Assembly (NCBI RefSeq): GCF_002245695.1
Contig: NZ_NOII01000003.1
Coordinates: 558,001-622,000, forward strand
Direction: 5' to 3'
DNA: 64,000 nucleotides
Source of the DNA: Fictibacillus aquaticus
Lineage (GTDB): Bacteria; Bacillota; Bacilli; Bacillales; Fictibacillaceae
Every line of letters starts with the position of its first letter. Positions within the stretch are counted from its first letter, which is position 1. The notes below the pieces were generated by a model. It had not been told where the DNA came from and searched no databases. It worked only from the letters and a program-made list of their open reading frames with translations. The position numbers were made by a program, and so were the translations under genes. This document shows, one piece after another, positions 1 to 8,383 of this stretch.

Positions 1-2
1 AA

Positions 3-695
3 GGGAAGCCTTTATTTGCACATTACAAAAGCATCTTAGGTTCATCGAAAAAGAATATTATGTATGTTTTGAAAAAACATTCCAAACAACCTTTATATTC
101 TGCTCCAGCCATTTTGGCTAATAGTTTATCATATTCTTCAATTGTTATATTTATTGATATTTTATACAACATGTCCACTGTCGGTTATTATTCAATTTCA
201 GTAAGAATACTGGGATTGCCATTAGCTTTAATAAGTGGGAATGTTGCAAAAGTTTTTTTGGAAGAAGCCTCAAGAGAATTTAACGCTACTAACCAATTTT
301 ATAAGTCCTTAAAAAAAACAGTTGTTTTTCAATTTTCCTTAGCAATTCCAATGGTAGCTTTTATGATGCTTTTTTCCCCGTGGCTTTTCGGTCTTTTTTT
401 TGGCGAGCAATGGAAAGTAGCAGGTGAGTATGTAGTTTATCTAGCTCCAATGTTTGGAATAAGATTTATAGTATCTGCAATTTCTCCAGGACTAGTAATT
501 GCAAATAAGCAACAATTAGAATTACTTATGCAATTTATTTTTATAGTCGCTTCAACTATATCTTTCCTCCTTGCACATACTCTTCATTTTTCAATAGAGG
601 AATTTTTAATCAGTATTTCAATTGCTTTTTCAATAGCTTATTTATTGTTTTTTATTGCAGTATTTAGATACTCAAAAACAAATATGAAAATATAA
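3..695 (+). CDS. Polysaccharide flippase (Wzx-like), C-terminal part, cut by window edge
   Basis: The reading frame is open to the left edge, so this is the C-terminal ~230 residues of a longer protein; the ATG at 60 is internal. The visible part is strongly hydrophobic, with about five membrane segments. It has the pattern of the polysaccharide-biosynthesis/oligosaccharide flippase family (MATE-like fold), such as a segment of the type 'STVGYYSISVRILGLPLALI' followed by a charged cytoplasmic loop. Members move undecaprenyl-linked sugar units across the membrane for capsule, teichuronic-type or other surface polysaccharide assembly. It ends 18 nt before a nucleotide-sugar dehydrogenase gene on the same strand, which supports a surface-polysaccharide cluster extending to the left. 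The family call is good; the exact substrate cannot be told. Confidence 0.85.
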   Translation, partial: GKPLFAHYKSILGSSKKNIMYVLKKHSKQPLYSAPAILANSLSYSSIVIFIDILYNMSTVGYYSISVRILGLPLALISGNVAKVFLEEASREFNATNQFYKSLKKTVVFQFSLAIPMVAFMMLFSPWLFGLFFGEQWKVAGEYVVYLAPMFGIRFIVSAISPGLVIANKQQLELLMQFIFIVASTISFLLAHTLHFSIEEFLISISIAFSIAYLLFFIAVFRYSKTNMKI

Positions 696-713
696 ATTGT
701 GAGGAATCTTTAA

Positions 714-1940
714 ATGACTACTATTAATGTTATTGGATTAGGGTATATTGGCTTGCCGACTTCACTGATTTTAGCGAAAGCTGGATTAAAGGTAGTAGGC
801 ACAGACTACAATAAGGAATTAGTTAATATATTAAAAAAAGGAGAAATTCCTTTTGAAGAAAAAGGAATAGAAAACTTATTTAATGATGCTATTAAAAATA
901 AAATAGAGTTTTCTACTAACTATTACAAAACAAACATGTACATTTTAGCTGTTCCTACGCCTTATTTAAGTGAAAACAAAAAACTGGATCCCACTTACGT
1001 GATTACTGCAGTTAATAATGTGTTAGATGTTTGTGAAAAAGACTCTATAATTATAATTGAATCAACTATCTCTCCTGGGACAATAGATAAATATATCCGA
1101 CCGGTAATTGAGGATAGAGGATTACAACTAGGCGTTAATATCCACTTAGTTCATGCTCCAGAGAGAATTATTCCAGGAAATATGATTTTTGAGCTAGAAC
1201 ATAATTCTAGAACAATAGGTGTAGATAATCAAAATATAGGCGAAAAAGTTAAATCAATTTATTCTACCTTCTGTAAAGGCGAAATAGTTATTACAGATAT
1301 ACGCTCGGCTGAAATGTCTAAAGTTATTGAAAATACATACAGAGACATAAATATAGCATTTGCCAATGAACTTGCAAAAATTTGTCGACACGATAATATG
1401 GATGTTTATGAGATTATTAATATAGCCAATAAACATCCACGAGTAAATATATTACAACCAGGTCCCGGAGTGGGGGGGCACTGTATTTCTGTAGATCCTT
1501 GGTTTTTGGTTGGAGATTATCCAGATTTAACGAACCTTATTCTTACAGCACGTAAAATAAACGATTCTATGCCAAGACATGTTCTAAGACGAATTAGAGA
1601 TATAATGAGAGAACATAATATCGGAGATATTTCAAAAGTTGGGCTTTACGGTTTAGCATATAAAGAAAATGTAGACGATACACGTGAAAGTCCTACCCTG
1701 CAATTATTGGAGCGTATGGATGAGCATCTTGCTTCCGGAGTTAAAGTTTTCGATCCTTTCGTGAAAGAACGAATTGTTGACCATCAATTTATGAACTTTG
1801 ATGATTTTCTAAATGAAATTGAGATTTTAGTCATAATGGTTGGCCATGATCACATTAAACAATCTTTTAAGAAAATAAATAAAAAACTGGTGTTGGATAC
1901 AAAAAACATTTGTGACTTTGAGGAAGCCTATAAATTATAA
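714..1940 (+). CDS. UDP-N-acetyl-D-mannosamine dehydrogenase-like nucleotide-sugar dehydrogenase
   Basis: This 408-residue NAD-dependent UDP-sugar dehydrogenase oxidises C6 of a UDP-hexosamine to the uronic acid in the cytoplasm. Visible features are an N-terminal Rossmann motif (GLGYIGLP, residues ~8-15), a dimerisation middle domain, and the signature GPGVGGHCISVDPWF around residues 250-264, with the thiohemiacetal-forming Cys at 257. The 'VDPWF' version of the signature fits the WecC (UDP-ManNAc) group better than UDP-glucose dehydrogenases. The C-terminal UDP-binding domain contains YGLAYKENVDDTRESP. GAGG precedes the ATG. It follows the flippase gene and probably belongs to the same operon. 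UDP-GlcNAc or UDP-GalNAc as substrate is not excluded. Confidence 0.88.
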   Translation: MTTINVIGLGYIGLPTSLILAKAGLKVVGTDYNKELVNILKKGEIPFEEKGIENLFNDAIKNKIEFSTNYYKTNMYILAVPTPYLSENKKLDPTYVITAVNNVLDVCEKDSIIIIESTISPGTIDKYIRPVIEDRGLQLGVNIHLVHAPERIIPGNMIFELEHNSRTIGVDNQNIGEKVKSIYSTFCKGEIVITDIRSAEMSKVIENTYRDINIAFANELAKICRHDNMDVYEIINIANKHPRVNILQPGPGVGGHCISVDPWFLVGDYPDLTNLILTARKINDSMPRHVLRRIRDIMREHNIGDISKVGLYGLAYKENVDDTRESPTLQLLERMDEHLASGVKVFDPFVKERIVDHQFMNFDDFLNEIEILVIMVGHDHIKQSFKKINKKLVLDTKNICDFEEAYKL

Positions 1941-2112
1941 TTTTGAGTTGTGGATTAAGGTATGTGTTCTGGGATGGTTAAATGGTTCCGTGACGATTGG
2001 GCATAAGACAAAAGGGGATATTAATAATAGGCGTTGCGGGAGAGCTGAAATTCCCTTGTTACTTCTGTTAAAGATGATTTAGGAAACTCTGAGCTAATAG
2101 ATCACATTTACT

Positions 2113-2703
2113 TACTATTCAATAGATGCCGTCTTGCATTCGCTGCTTAAGAACCTTATATTTTTATCCACTGCTGCAATTTACGGTATTCCTAAAACAA
2201 CACCGATAGCGGAAGAGACACCTGTGTCAACGATTAATCCATACGGCCGATCTAAATTGATGGTCGAGCAGATGCTTAGTGATTTCCACACTGCATATGG
2301 CTTGAACTATGTTGCTCTTCGTTACTTTAACGCTTGTGGCGCGTATGAAACAGGTGAGATTGGGGAAGATCATACGCCTGAATCTCACCTGTTTCCAATT
2401 GTCATTCAGCATCTACTTGTTCAGTGTGAGTCTATTTCTGTTTTCGGAAGGGACTACAATACCTCGGACGGAACGTGTATCCGTGACTACATCCAATGTA
2501 ACTGATCTCGCAAAAGCGCATGTGATGTCACTGGAAAGCTTATTAAACGGAAAAAATACCAACGCCATTTATAACCTTGGTAGTGGCAGAGGGTATTCAG
2601 TTAAAGAGATTATTGAAACATGCGAACGTGTAACAGGAATAAAAAGCAAATATTGTTGAAACAGAAAGACGAGAAGGAGATCCAGGTTTCCGTGCTTCAT
2701 TCT
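2113..2703 (+). pseudogene. galE: Decayed UDP-glucose 4-epimerase (galE) remnant
   Basis: Three reading-frame segments together spell a GalE-type epimerase. The first runs from about 2134 (FLSTAAIYG, then PYGRSKLMVEQ with the catalytic YxxxK, NACGA, DGTCIRDYI). The second (VTDLAKAHV ... YNLGSGRGYSV) begins after an apparent one-base insertion near 2495. The third (VETERREGDPGF) begins after an extra A in the A-run near 2650. The N-terminal Rossmann GGxGYIG region is missing and the C-terminus is lost after ~2700. It is therefore truncated at both ends and frameshifted twice. The interval 1941-2112 before it shows no credible gene. The dehydrogenase upstream is intact, so only the epimerase step of this cluster appears dead. 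Confidence 0.85.
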
Positions 2704-2784
2704 TAATGTTTCGTAGTTATTAAAAAACAAGTTACAGAAACACTATTTATGGATACAAAGAATGTAAGGACTATTTTATAATTC

Positions 2785-2952
2785 TTAATTTGGTGTTGTA
2801 ATTAACATTATCTTATCTCTATCTGTTTTTTCTACTAAATCTTTGAGTGTACATTCATCGCAAATGGGCATAGAGTTATGCATTTTTAAAATCTCCCAGT
2901 CTGAACTATGTAATCGTGTTCCGCACTTTAAGCAACTTATAGGTTTCTTCAT
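2785..2952 (-). CDS. Small two-CxxC zinc-ribbon protein (55 aa)
   Basis: A 55-codon gene with ATG at 2952-2950 and stop at 2787-2785. It is preceded by GGGAGAA eight bases upstream, which is a convincing ribosome binding site. The product begins MKKPISCLKCGTRLHSSDW and has a second knuckle, CDECTL, 20 residues after the first (C7, C10, C31, C34). This C-x2-C-x20-C-x2-C layout is that of a minimal zinc ribbon. No longer family can be named. It lies alone, convergent to the decayed galE and upstream of a strong hairpin, in a region otherwise empty. The role is unknown; small zinc ribbons often mediate protein or nucleic-acid contacts. Confidence 0.72.
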   Translation of the reverse strand: MKKPISCLKCGTRLHSSDWEILKMHNSMPICDECTLKDLVEKTDRDKIMLITTPN

Positions 2953-3128
2953 ATTATCATTTCTCCCGTTTTTAATTTAACTGTAAGCTAATGTGTGAGA
3001 AAATGGTAGATTTAGGTGATTATAGAGAGAGAAGGTTTGTAATCTAATCTAAAGATAGGTAGTACATGCTCCTAATTACTTGTTCTCTATAAGTTATAAA
3101 CCCTTAAAACAACTTAATTCAATACATA

Positions 3129-3168
3129 GAAAACCACCTTACTGCATCTGCATAGTAAGGTGGTTTTC
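3129..3168. terminator. Perfect 15-bp hairpin, bidirectional terminator-like
   Basis: Arms 3129-3143 and 3154-3168 are exactly complementary (GAAAACCACCTTACT and its complement) around a 10-nt loop. A-tracts and T-tracts at the arm ends allow function on either strand. It sits between the small zinc-ribbon gene and the end of the HxlR-family gene, so it most likely ends transcripts of the latter. Confidence 0.7.
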
Positions 3169-3183
3169 AACTCTAGGGAGTGC

Positions 3184-3204
3184 GGGGACGGTTCTCGCCC
3201 TTCG
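3184..3204 (+). repeat. Copy of the dispersed GGGGACGGTTCTCG element
   Basis: Reads GGGGACGGTTCTCGCCCTTC. Related sequences occur in other intergenic intervals (5441, 6175, 8769, 8991, 17829, 26500, 30119, 38271). This copy lacks a matching left arm and a T-run, so it does not look like a working terminator by itself. Confidence 0.6.
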
Positions 3205-3294
3205 TTTAACAATTACTCTGTGCAGGAGTAGTTCTGTATTTTAGAGACAGTGTATGGAAGAGGAAGCATTAGAACCCGTTCCTATGCTTTTTTT

Positions 3295-3642
3295 CTAATC
3301 TTTATTTAATATTTGATATTCGTCTTTAGAGAATTTTTTCTCAGCATAATCTTCTCCCCATTTACAAAGTGTTTTAAACAGTGGTTCAAGGGATTGGCCA
3401 AGTTCTGTTGTTGAATATTCAACTTTTGGAGGCACTTGATTGTACATTTTTCTATGAACTAGTCCATCAGATTCTAATTCTCGAAGTGTTTGAATGAGCA
3501 TTTTTTGAGAAATATTATGCACCAATTTTTTTAATTCCCCTGTGCGTTTAGGGCCTTGCAGCAAATAGTAAAGTATTAAACCTTTCCATTTCCCTCCAGT
3601 CACTTCCAAAAAAATCTCCATGTTACAATAATATGTTTTCAT
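3295..3642 (-). CDS. HxlR-family winged-helix transcriptional regulator
   Basis: The product is ~115 residues and consists almost entirely of an HxlR (MarR-like) winged helix-turn-helix. It contains GGKWKGLILYYLLQGPKR, an 'ISQKMLIQTLRELESDGL' recognition region and a wing with PPKVEYSTTELG. The start chosen is the ATG at 3642, which gives MKTYYCNME; it has a GGGGG run nine bases upstream and leaves the conserved N-terminal Cys near the start as in redox or electrophile-sensing members. A TTG eight codons upstream keeps the same frame but overlaps that binding site. It is transcribed divergently from an MFS exporter, the usual arrangement when the regulator represses the exporter. The inducer is unknown. 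Confidence 0.88.
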   Translation of the reverse strand: MKTYYCNMEIFLEVTGGKWKGLILYYLLQGPKRTGELKKLVHNISQKMLIQTLRELESDGLVHRKMYNQVPPKVEYSTTELGQSLEPLFKTLCKWGEDYAEKKFSKDEYQILNKD

Positions 3643-3742
3643 TGTAAAACAACCCCCTGTTTTCAATTATCACTTTTAGGTTACTATATCACGAAAAAGT
3701 GTGTACTTGTAGAAAAGGTATTTTTAAATCATACTAACACTT

Positions 3743-3752
3743 GTTCGCGAAC
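3743..3752. promoter_or_regulatory. Palindrome in the HxlR/MFS divergent promoter region
   Basis: GTTCGCGAAC is a perfect 10-bp palindrome followed directly by ACGAAC, in the 223-bp interval between the divergent HxlR and MFS genes. Its position suggests an operator, but no known HxlR site matches it closely. The rest of the interval is AT-rich and should hold both promoters. Confidence 0.35.
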
Positions 3753-3865
3753 ACGAACAGTTGCATGGCTTAAATTGTTATTGCTGTTCAATAAAATTTT
3801 ATTAGTTTAATAGTGATAAGAAATTCGAGATTGGATACACAATCAAGAAACTCAGGGAGGAAAAC

Positions 3866-5059
3866 ATGATGAGTTTACATTCATCTGAACAAGGAAGTTT
3901 AAACCCAAAACAAAAGTATTTGGTTTTTACTTTGTTTCTATTAACTTTCACTGTAGGAACGAGTGAGTTTATTATAATTGGGCTGCTAAATAATATTGCA
4001 GACTCTTTAAATTACTCCATTTCTAATATAGGTATTTTAGTAACAGCCTTTGCTGTTGCTTTTGCGATAGGTACACCTATTTTAACTGCAGCACTTAGCA
4101 GGTTTTCGAAATATCCAATACTATTAATCGTTATGTTGATATTTATTGCGGGGAATATTGGGAGTGCTTTATCTGATAATTTTACGATGCTCCTATTATC
4201 CCGAATACTTACAGCCATTGTAACGGGTGTTTTAATTGCTATGGCAATGACAGTCGCCAGCATAAAAATTCCATCAGAAAAAGTAGGAAAGGCCATTTCC
4301 ATTATATTTTCTGGGTTTACTGTTGCCGCAGTTTTAGGAGTACCTATTGGAACGTATATCGGAGAAAATAACGGCTGGAAAATGACTTTTTGGTCTGTGG
4401 CCATTTTAGGGATAATCTTATTAGTAATAAGCATTTACACGATTCCTAAAGATCTAAAAGGTAATAAAGGTACTTTAAAACAATTTATAAGGTTCATTGT
4501 CCATCGACAGGTGTTATTAAGTGCTTTGATACCCGCTTTAAGTATCGGTGCCACATATGCGGTTTACACCTTTCTTACTCCATTATTAGAGCAAGCTATT
4601 GGGGTGCCTGCTAAGTATATAAGTGTTGTTTTGTTATTGTTTGGAGTTGTATCTATATTTAGTAATTTGGTTGGTGGAACCATTGCAGCTAAAAATGGGG
4701 TCAGTAAGTTGAGGTTTATCTTTATTGTACAAGCCATTGTGTTAGGGTCTCTCTATTTCACTTCACATCATTTAATAGTAGGATTGCTCAATATTGGATT
4801 CATGTCACTGCTCATGTATATTCAAGGATCTTCATTACAAATGTACTTTGTACAAATAGCGGACCGTTACTTTTCATCAGCAAAAGATTTGGCATCATCA
4901 TTAACTCCCATTTCACTAAATATCGGAATTGCGCTCGGATCAGTAATAGGAAGCTGGGCGACGAATTCAATTGGTTTAATTCACGTCACATGGGTAGGGG
5001 CCTTAATTGCAGTAGCTGCCTCAATCGTCACATTTATCAGCATTCGTTTTAATAATTAA
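3866..5059 (+). CDS. MFS drug-type exporter (DHA1/AraJ-like)
   Basis: A 397-residue major facilitator superfamily transporter with 12 predicted membrane helices. The family signatures are visible: TFTVGTSEFIIIGLL in helix 1, a loop of type LSRFSKYPILL after helix 2, and GFTVAAVLGVPIGTYIG in helix 5, which is the antiporter motif C of proton-driven exporters. Members of this branch export sugars, arabinose-like compounds, chloramphenicol or other small molecules. GGGAGG lies five bases before the ATG at 3866; a second ATG follows immediately. The divergent HxlR gene is its likely regulator, and the monooxygenase gene 32 bp downstream is probably co-transcribed. Confidence 0.9.
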   Translation: MMSLHSSEQGSLNPKQKYLVFTLFLLTFTVGTSEFIIIGLLNNIADSLNYSISNIGILVTAFAVAFAIGTPILTAALSRFSKYPILLIVMLIFIAGNIGSALSDNFTMLLLSRILTAIVTGVLIAMAMTVASIKIPSEKVGKAISIIFSGFTVAAVLGVPIGTYIGENNGWKMTFWSVAILGIILLVISIYTIPKDLKGNKGTLKQFIRFIVHRQVLLSALIPALSIGATYAVYTFLTPLLEQAIGVPAKYISVVLLLFGVVSIFSNLVGGTIAAKNGVSKLRFIFIVQAIVLGSLYFTSHHLIVGLLNIGFMSLLMYIQGSSLQMYFVQIADRYFSSAKDLASSLTPISLNIGIALGSVIGSWATNSIGLIHVTWVGALIAVAASIVTFISIRFNN

Positions 5060-5091
5060 TTTAAAAAGGTTTTTAACAAACTATAATAAGG

Positions 5092-5427
5092 ATGTGTCCC
5101 AAATTGTCCAACCAAATCGTACTAAATATACGCTTCAAAATTAAACCTGGTCAAAAAGAAACATTTCGTTCTAACTTGTTTGAGCTGATAGAACAATTTA
5201 AAGAAGTTCCGGAATTTATCCATGCCATTGTTTCTGAAGATATTGATAATCCCAACGATCTGCACATTTATGAAGTTTGGAAAGGCACACGGGAAAGCTG
5301 GATTGAACATGAGCTTCCAAAGCCGTATCGCAAAGAGTATGAGAAAACGCTCGGCAGCATGATTGAAGACCGTATCGTCAGCTGGCATAAGCCCATTGGA
5401 GAATGGGGCGGGAATTTGATGGGTTGA
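5092..5427 (+). CDS. Antibiotic biosynthesis monooxygenase (ABM) domain protein
   Basis: A ~111-residue ferredoxin-like ABM-domain protein. The pattern is typical: a first strand IRFKIKPGQKETFRSNLFEL, a middle 'DLHIYEVWKGTRESWIEHE', and a C-terminal helix. Such proteins are small dimeric quinol or aromatic monooxygenases, or haem-degrading relatives. It follows the MFS gene by 32 bp, so the pair may handle an electrophilic or aromatic compound sensed by the HxlR protein. The start is uncertain: the ATG at 5092 has only AAGG directly before it, and a TTG at 5104 is an alternative. Confidence 0.78.
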   Translation: MCPKLSNQIVLNIRFKIKPGQKETFRSNLFELIEQFKEVPEFIHAIVSEDIDNPNDLHIYEVWKGTRESWIEHELPKPYRKEYEKTLGSMIEDRIVSWHKPIGEWGGNLMG

Positions 5428-5440
5428 GATGGAAATTTTT

Positions 5441-5475
5441 GAAGCTCGGGGGAGGGTTCTCGCGTTTCTTTTTTC
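5441..5475 (+). terminator. Terminator-like copy of the GGTTCTCG element
   Basis: GAAGCTCGGGGGAGGG, then TTCTCGCGTTTC, then six T. The outer bases GAAGC and GTTTC can pair, and the T-run makes this a plausible terminator for the MFS-ABM transcript. It also belongs to the dispersed element family. Confidence 0.5.
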
Positions 5476-5650
5476 TATTATGTTCCTGTAAGTGATTTTC
5501 ACCTAACATGATCATCTAAAATTGTTAATTGCTTACATTAACTGCATTATGCATACTTGTTATTAGGGGGTCGGCAAATCTTGTGAGAAGCAGGAGAACC
5601 ATTAACCGCTCAAACCGTTGATGTATAAAATTTAATAGAGGGAGGAAAAC

Positions 5651-6112
5651 ATGTCAGTCATTCAAAAGGCATTTAAAATTATTGAGAAAAATAATGATGA
5701 AGCAGATTTTATTGGTCCAGTTTCTGTAGAAGAAATTAATAAGTGCCAAAATGATTTAGGGGTAAAGTTTCCTAAGAGTTATATTGAATTTCTATCTAAG
5801 TATGGGTTAGGTGATATATTTGGAGAGGAAATATATGGTTTAGGGGTAGAAGAGGTTGGACTCCCACATGTTAAATGGATAACTCTGGAGCTAAGAAAAG
5901 ACAATTTGCCAAATCACCTTGTCCCTATATATAATACTGGCTATGATTTTGAGTATTATTGTTTAGACTGTTCCAAAATTAAAAATCAGGAAGATGATAA
6001 TGCTCCTGTAGTTTTATTTACTAGTCACAATGAAACCGAACAAAAATATGAGTTAATAGAACCTGATTTTGGAACATTTCTTTACAAATTTTTAAAGGAA
6101 GCAATGGAATAA
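5651..6112 (+). CDS. SMI1/KNR4 (SUKH) family protein
   Basis: A 153-residue SUKH-fold protein. Hallmarks are the N-terminal helix with 'EINKCQNDLGVKFPKSYIEFLSKYGLG', a central aromatic-rich segment GYDFEYYCLD, and a C-terminal helix (FGTFLYKFLKE). In bacteria this superfamily is dominated by immunity proteins that bind and neutralise nuclease or deaminase toxins delivered by polymorphic toxin systems. No toxin is adjacent, so it looks like an orphan immunity or a housekeeping homologue (compare the B. subtilis YobK type). A clear GGGAGG stands seven bases before the ATG. It is monocistronic, with a hairpin directly downstream. Confidence 0.85.
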   Translation: MSVIQKAFKIIEKNNDEADFIGPVSVEEINKCQNDLGVKFPKSYIEFLSKYGLGDIFGEEIYGLGVEEVGLPHVKWITLELRKDNLPNHLVPIYNTGYDFEYYCLDCSKIKNQEDDNAPVVLFTSHNETEQKYELIEPDFGTFLYKFLKEAME

Positions 6113-6129
6113 ACTTAATTAATCTGTGG

Positions 6130-6163
6130 CTAAGGGCATTACTTTTTTAGGTAATGCCTTTAG
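6130..6163 (+). terminator. 13-bp hairpin after the SUKH gene
   Basis: CTAAGGGCATTAC pairs with GTAATGCCTTTAG (one G-U pair) around a T-rich loop. There is no T-run on the 3' side, so termination strength is uncertain. Confidence 0.5.
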
Positions 6164-6174
6164 CGCACACAGAC

Positions 6175-6199
6175 GCGGGGACGGTTCTCGCGTTTCCTG
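6175..6199 (+). repeat. Copy of the dispersed GGGGACGGTTCTCG element
   Basis: CGCGGGGACGGTTCTCGCG followed by TTTCCT, one of the best-conserved copies. It follows the hairpin after the SUKH gene. Confidence 0.6.
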
Positions 6200-6518
6200 T
6201 ATCAATTCTCAGTGCAGAGATATTTCTTTAAAATACAGAGAATAGTAGCGAAACGCTCAAGGAAGATAGGACCCAAACAAGAAAAAAATGAAATCTGTAC
6301 CATGCCTAATCCGTAAGCATTTGAATCATTAAAAAGGATTGAGCGTTTAGAGATGGCCATCACGTTAGCTGTCTTTTTGCTTTGCTGTACTAGCATTTCT
6401 TTTGATGTAACGAAAGGAAAGAAAAGATACTTCAATGAGTCGGGAAGAGGAAAGAACCTCCGCGTGTAGAATCAATATAGCAGCACGTCTGTTTCTTACG
6501 ATAGCGAGGAGGAAGAGG
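6200..6518. other. Intergenic stretch with no supported gene
   Basis: Short open frames exist on both strands, but none has a convincing binding site, family resemblance or codon pattern. Only the dispersed element at its left edge and the GAGGAGG binding site of the next gene at its right edge can be named. Confidence 0.5.
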
Positions 6519-7130
6519 ATGAGCGTTCCAAGAGGGTATGCCCGGTTTGAAAGAAGAGGGGACCATGTTTTTCGGAAGCACACGTATCTGCAGTACGGCG
6601 ATCAGCCAACGTCAATCGGGAGCTGCCTGCTGTTGAATCCGGGTTCGGCCGAAACACTTCATTCCGATACACATGAAGTGAATCTTGATGCAACGATGAA
6701 GCAGCTTGACTGTATCATTCAAGAAATTCACCGCGGCAAAGACATCAACGGACGTTTTACGGTGTACAACCTATTTCCGTTACAAAACAGCTCCTCCAAG
6801 CATGCAATTTTGACGATGGAAAACCTCATGATAAACCGTGCTCTCACATACGAAGATTGCCTCGTTAATGTGGAAGAGCTGAAACAGCACCCGTGGATCT
6901 TAATTGGCTGGGGTGTCATGCAGCATTCCAAATGGACTCACCTCCAAGAGCTTCGAACAAGGTGGATGAACACCATACAAGAAGCCGGTATCCAGCACTT
7001 CGGCAAACAAAAAACTCCCAAACGATATTATCACCCATGCCCTCAACTCTACAAAAACCGCTTAATGATGGTGAAGAACATACGTGAACTGTACGACGAG
7101 ACGATTGGCGGCGGTGCGTTGGTGAACTGA
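6519..7130 (+). CDS. DUF1643-like protein of unknown function
   Basis: A 203-residue soluble protein. The block 'SCLLLNPGSAETLHSD' followed ~45 residues later by 'FTVYNLFPLQNSS' resembles DUF1643 proteins (LNPSxAD ... NLF), and the segment ILIGWGVMQHSKW fits the same family. Their biochemical role is not established. The start chosen is the ATG at 6519 because GAGGAGG lies eight bases before it; the longer in-frame extension to 6435 has no binding site and is compositionally odd. The gene stands alone, followed by a short GC hairpin with eight T. Confidence 0.6.
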   Translation: MSVPRGYARFERRGDHVFRKHTYLQYGDQPTSIGSCLLLNPGSAETLHSDTHEVNLDATMKQLDCIIQEIHRGKDINGRFTVYNLFPLQNSSSKHAILTMENLMINRALTYEDCLVNVEELKQHPWILIGWGVMQHSKWTHLQELRTRWMNTIQEAGIQHFGKQKTPKRYYHPCPQLYKNRLMMVKNIRELYDETIGGGALVN

Positions 7131-7161
7131 CGGCGTATTGTAATTTGATAGGATAGTCAAA

Positions 7162-7188
7162 AGCACCCTAATAACGGGTGTTTTTTTT
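7162..7188 (+). terminator. Rho-independent terminator
   Basis: GCACCC pairs with GGGTGT across a 7-nt loop, followed by a run of T, 30 bp after the DUF1643-like gene. Confidence 0.8.
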
Positions 7189-7283
7189 ATTCCTACACAC
7201 GCCTCAACCCCTCCCTAATATAGTTATTGTTGTATTATTTTTGAAAATAGTTTAGTAATATTGAAAACAGGGGGGATGTTGTC

Positions 7284-8216
7284 GTGTTTTGTAATAAGTG
7301 TGGGAATCAATTAAGTGGTGATTCCGTTTTCTGCAGCAAATGCGGAACGAAAATAATAGATGTACATCATGAAAGTATGCGTGAACAGGCGGCTGAACGT
7401 GAGGCGATTGTCGTTGAGCCGTCACAAGAGGAGCGGCATAAGAGCCTGCTAACAGCATTTGTTGGCAAGAATGCTCATTTTTACATACCAAAATGGGAGA
7501 AAAGCAAAAGTCCGGCAGCACCAAGCTGGAACTGGGCATCGTTTTTCCTCACGCCGTTTTGGCTTGGATACAGAAAGATGTACGGTCATCTTGCACTTTA
7601 TTGGTCTTTGGCGGGCTTGGTTGCTTTATTCACGATGGACGAGCTGATCATCAACGTACTGAGCCTGTTAATGGCCATGGTTTATGGACTATACGGAAAT
7701 AAGCTTTACTACTGGAAAGCGGCTAAAGCGGTACGGAAAGTAGAAGGGTTTTCTTCAGATATAACGGCCACACAATTTGCTTTAAGCAAGCAAGGCGGTA
7801 CGTCTAAACCAGGTGTGTTCATCTCGATTCTCAGCTTTATTGCAGCCATTGTACTCTTTGCCGCTGCCTTTATCTTTATGATGTCTGGAAAGGTGATTTT
7901 CGGGACAGGCATAGATGAAATAGGGGTTACGGGTATGAGCGAAACGTTTGAAAAAGGTGATGACATCTATTACGAATCCGATTTTGGCGGAGAGGCAGGC
8001 ACGTCAATCATCGAGTTCTCCTTATTTAAAATCGAGGACAATAAGGAAGAAATCTATTATGAGTGGGAAGAAGAAATTGCACCCGATTGGGAAGGCTCCT
8101 TCAATCTGTTGGACGGCGAGAACGATGGCGATCCAGACCTTGAAAGAGGCGACTACATCCTTCGCGTTTCGAATGGGGAAGATATTATTAGTGAAGGTGA
8201 GTTTTCGGTTGAATAG
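7284..8216 (+). CDS. Zinc-ribbon membrane protein with DUF2628-like region
   Basis: A 310-residue protein. Residues 1-24 form a double-CxxC zinc ribbon (FCNKCG ... FCSKCG). Residues ~75-145 contain SWNWASFFLTPFWLGYRKMY and two or three membrane helices typical of DUF2628 (zinc-ribbon plus 'W..aAff.tplWl.YR.my'). A further helix follows at ~180-200, and the last ~105 residues form an acidic, probably extracytoplasmic domain. Translation starts at GTG 7284, 10-15 bases after a GGGGGG run. The function is unknown; the layout suggests a membrane stress or sensory protein with the ribbon in the cytoplasm. Confidence 0.75.
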   Translation: MFCNKCGNQLSGDSVFCSKCGTKIIDVHHESMREQAAEREAIVVEPSQEERHKSLLTAFVGKNAHFYIPKWEKSKSPAAPSWNWASFFLTPFWLGYRKMYGHLALYWSLAGLVALFTMDELIINVLSLLMAMVYGLYGNKLYYWKAAKAVRKVEGFSSDITATQFALSKQGGTSKPGVFISILSFIAAIVLFAAAFIFMMSGKVIFGTGIDEIGVTGMSETFEKGDDIYYESDFGGEAGTSIIEFSLFKIEDNKEEIYYEWEEEIAPDWEGSFNLLDGENDGDPDLERGDYILRVSNGEDIISEGEFSVE

Positions 8217-8224
8217 TATTTAGG

Positions 8225-8269
8225 AGAAGCATGAGAAGCGTGGAAGATGATTCTCGTGCTTCTTTTTTT
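8225..8269 (+). terminator. Rho-independent terminator related to the GGTTCTCG element
   Basis: AGAAGCATGAGAA pairs with TTCTCGTGCTTCT (one G-U pair), then seven T. Its right arm matches the TTCTCG(T/C)G(C/T)TTC core of the dispersed elements, which shows how such an element can act as a terminator. Confidence 0.8.
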
Positions 8270-8383
8270 GTCCACAAATAAAAGTTTACAGTTAACTGAG
8301 ACTGTTAACTATTGGGGTATTTTAGAAAAAATTGATATAATTAACTTAAATTTTAAAAAACAAACTATTGAGAGGTGACATAT

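Noticed and set aside
2735-2780. Possible C-terminal scrap of a second nucleotide-sugar dehydrogenase (LFMDTKNV then stop)
   Set aside because: Only about eight residues resemble the dehydrogenase end (VLDTKNI), too short to annotate.
6202-6435. 77-codon minus-strand frame between the SUKH and DUF1643-like genes
   Set aside because: It overlaps other competing frames, lacks a binding site and resembles no family.
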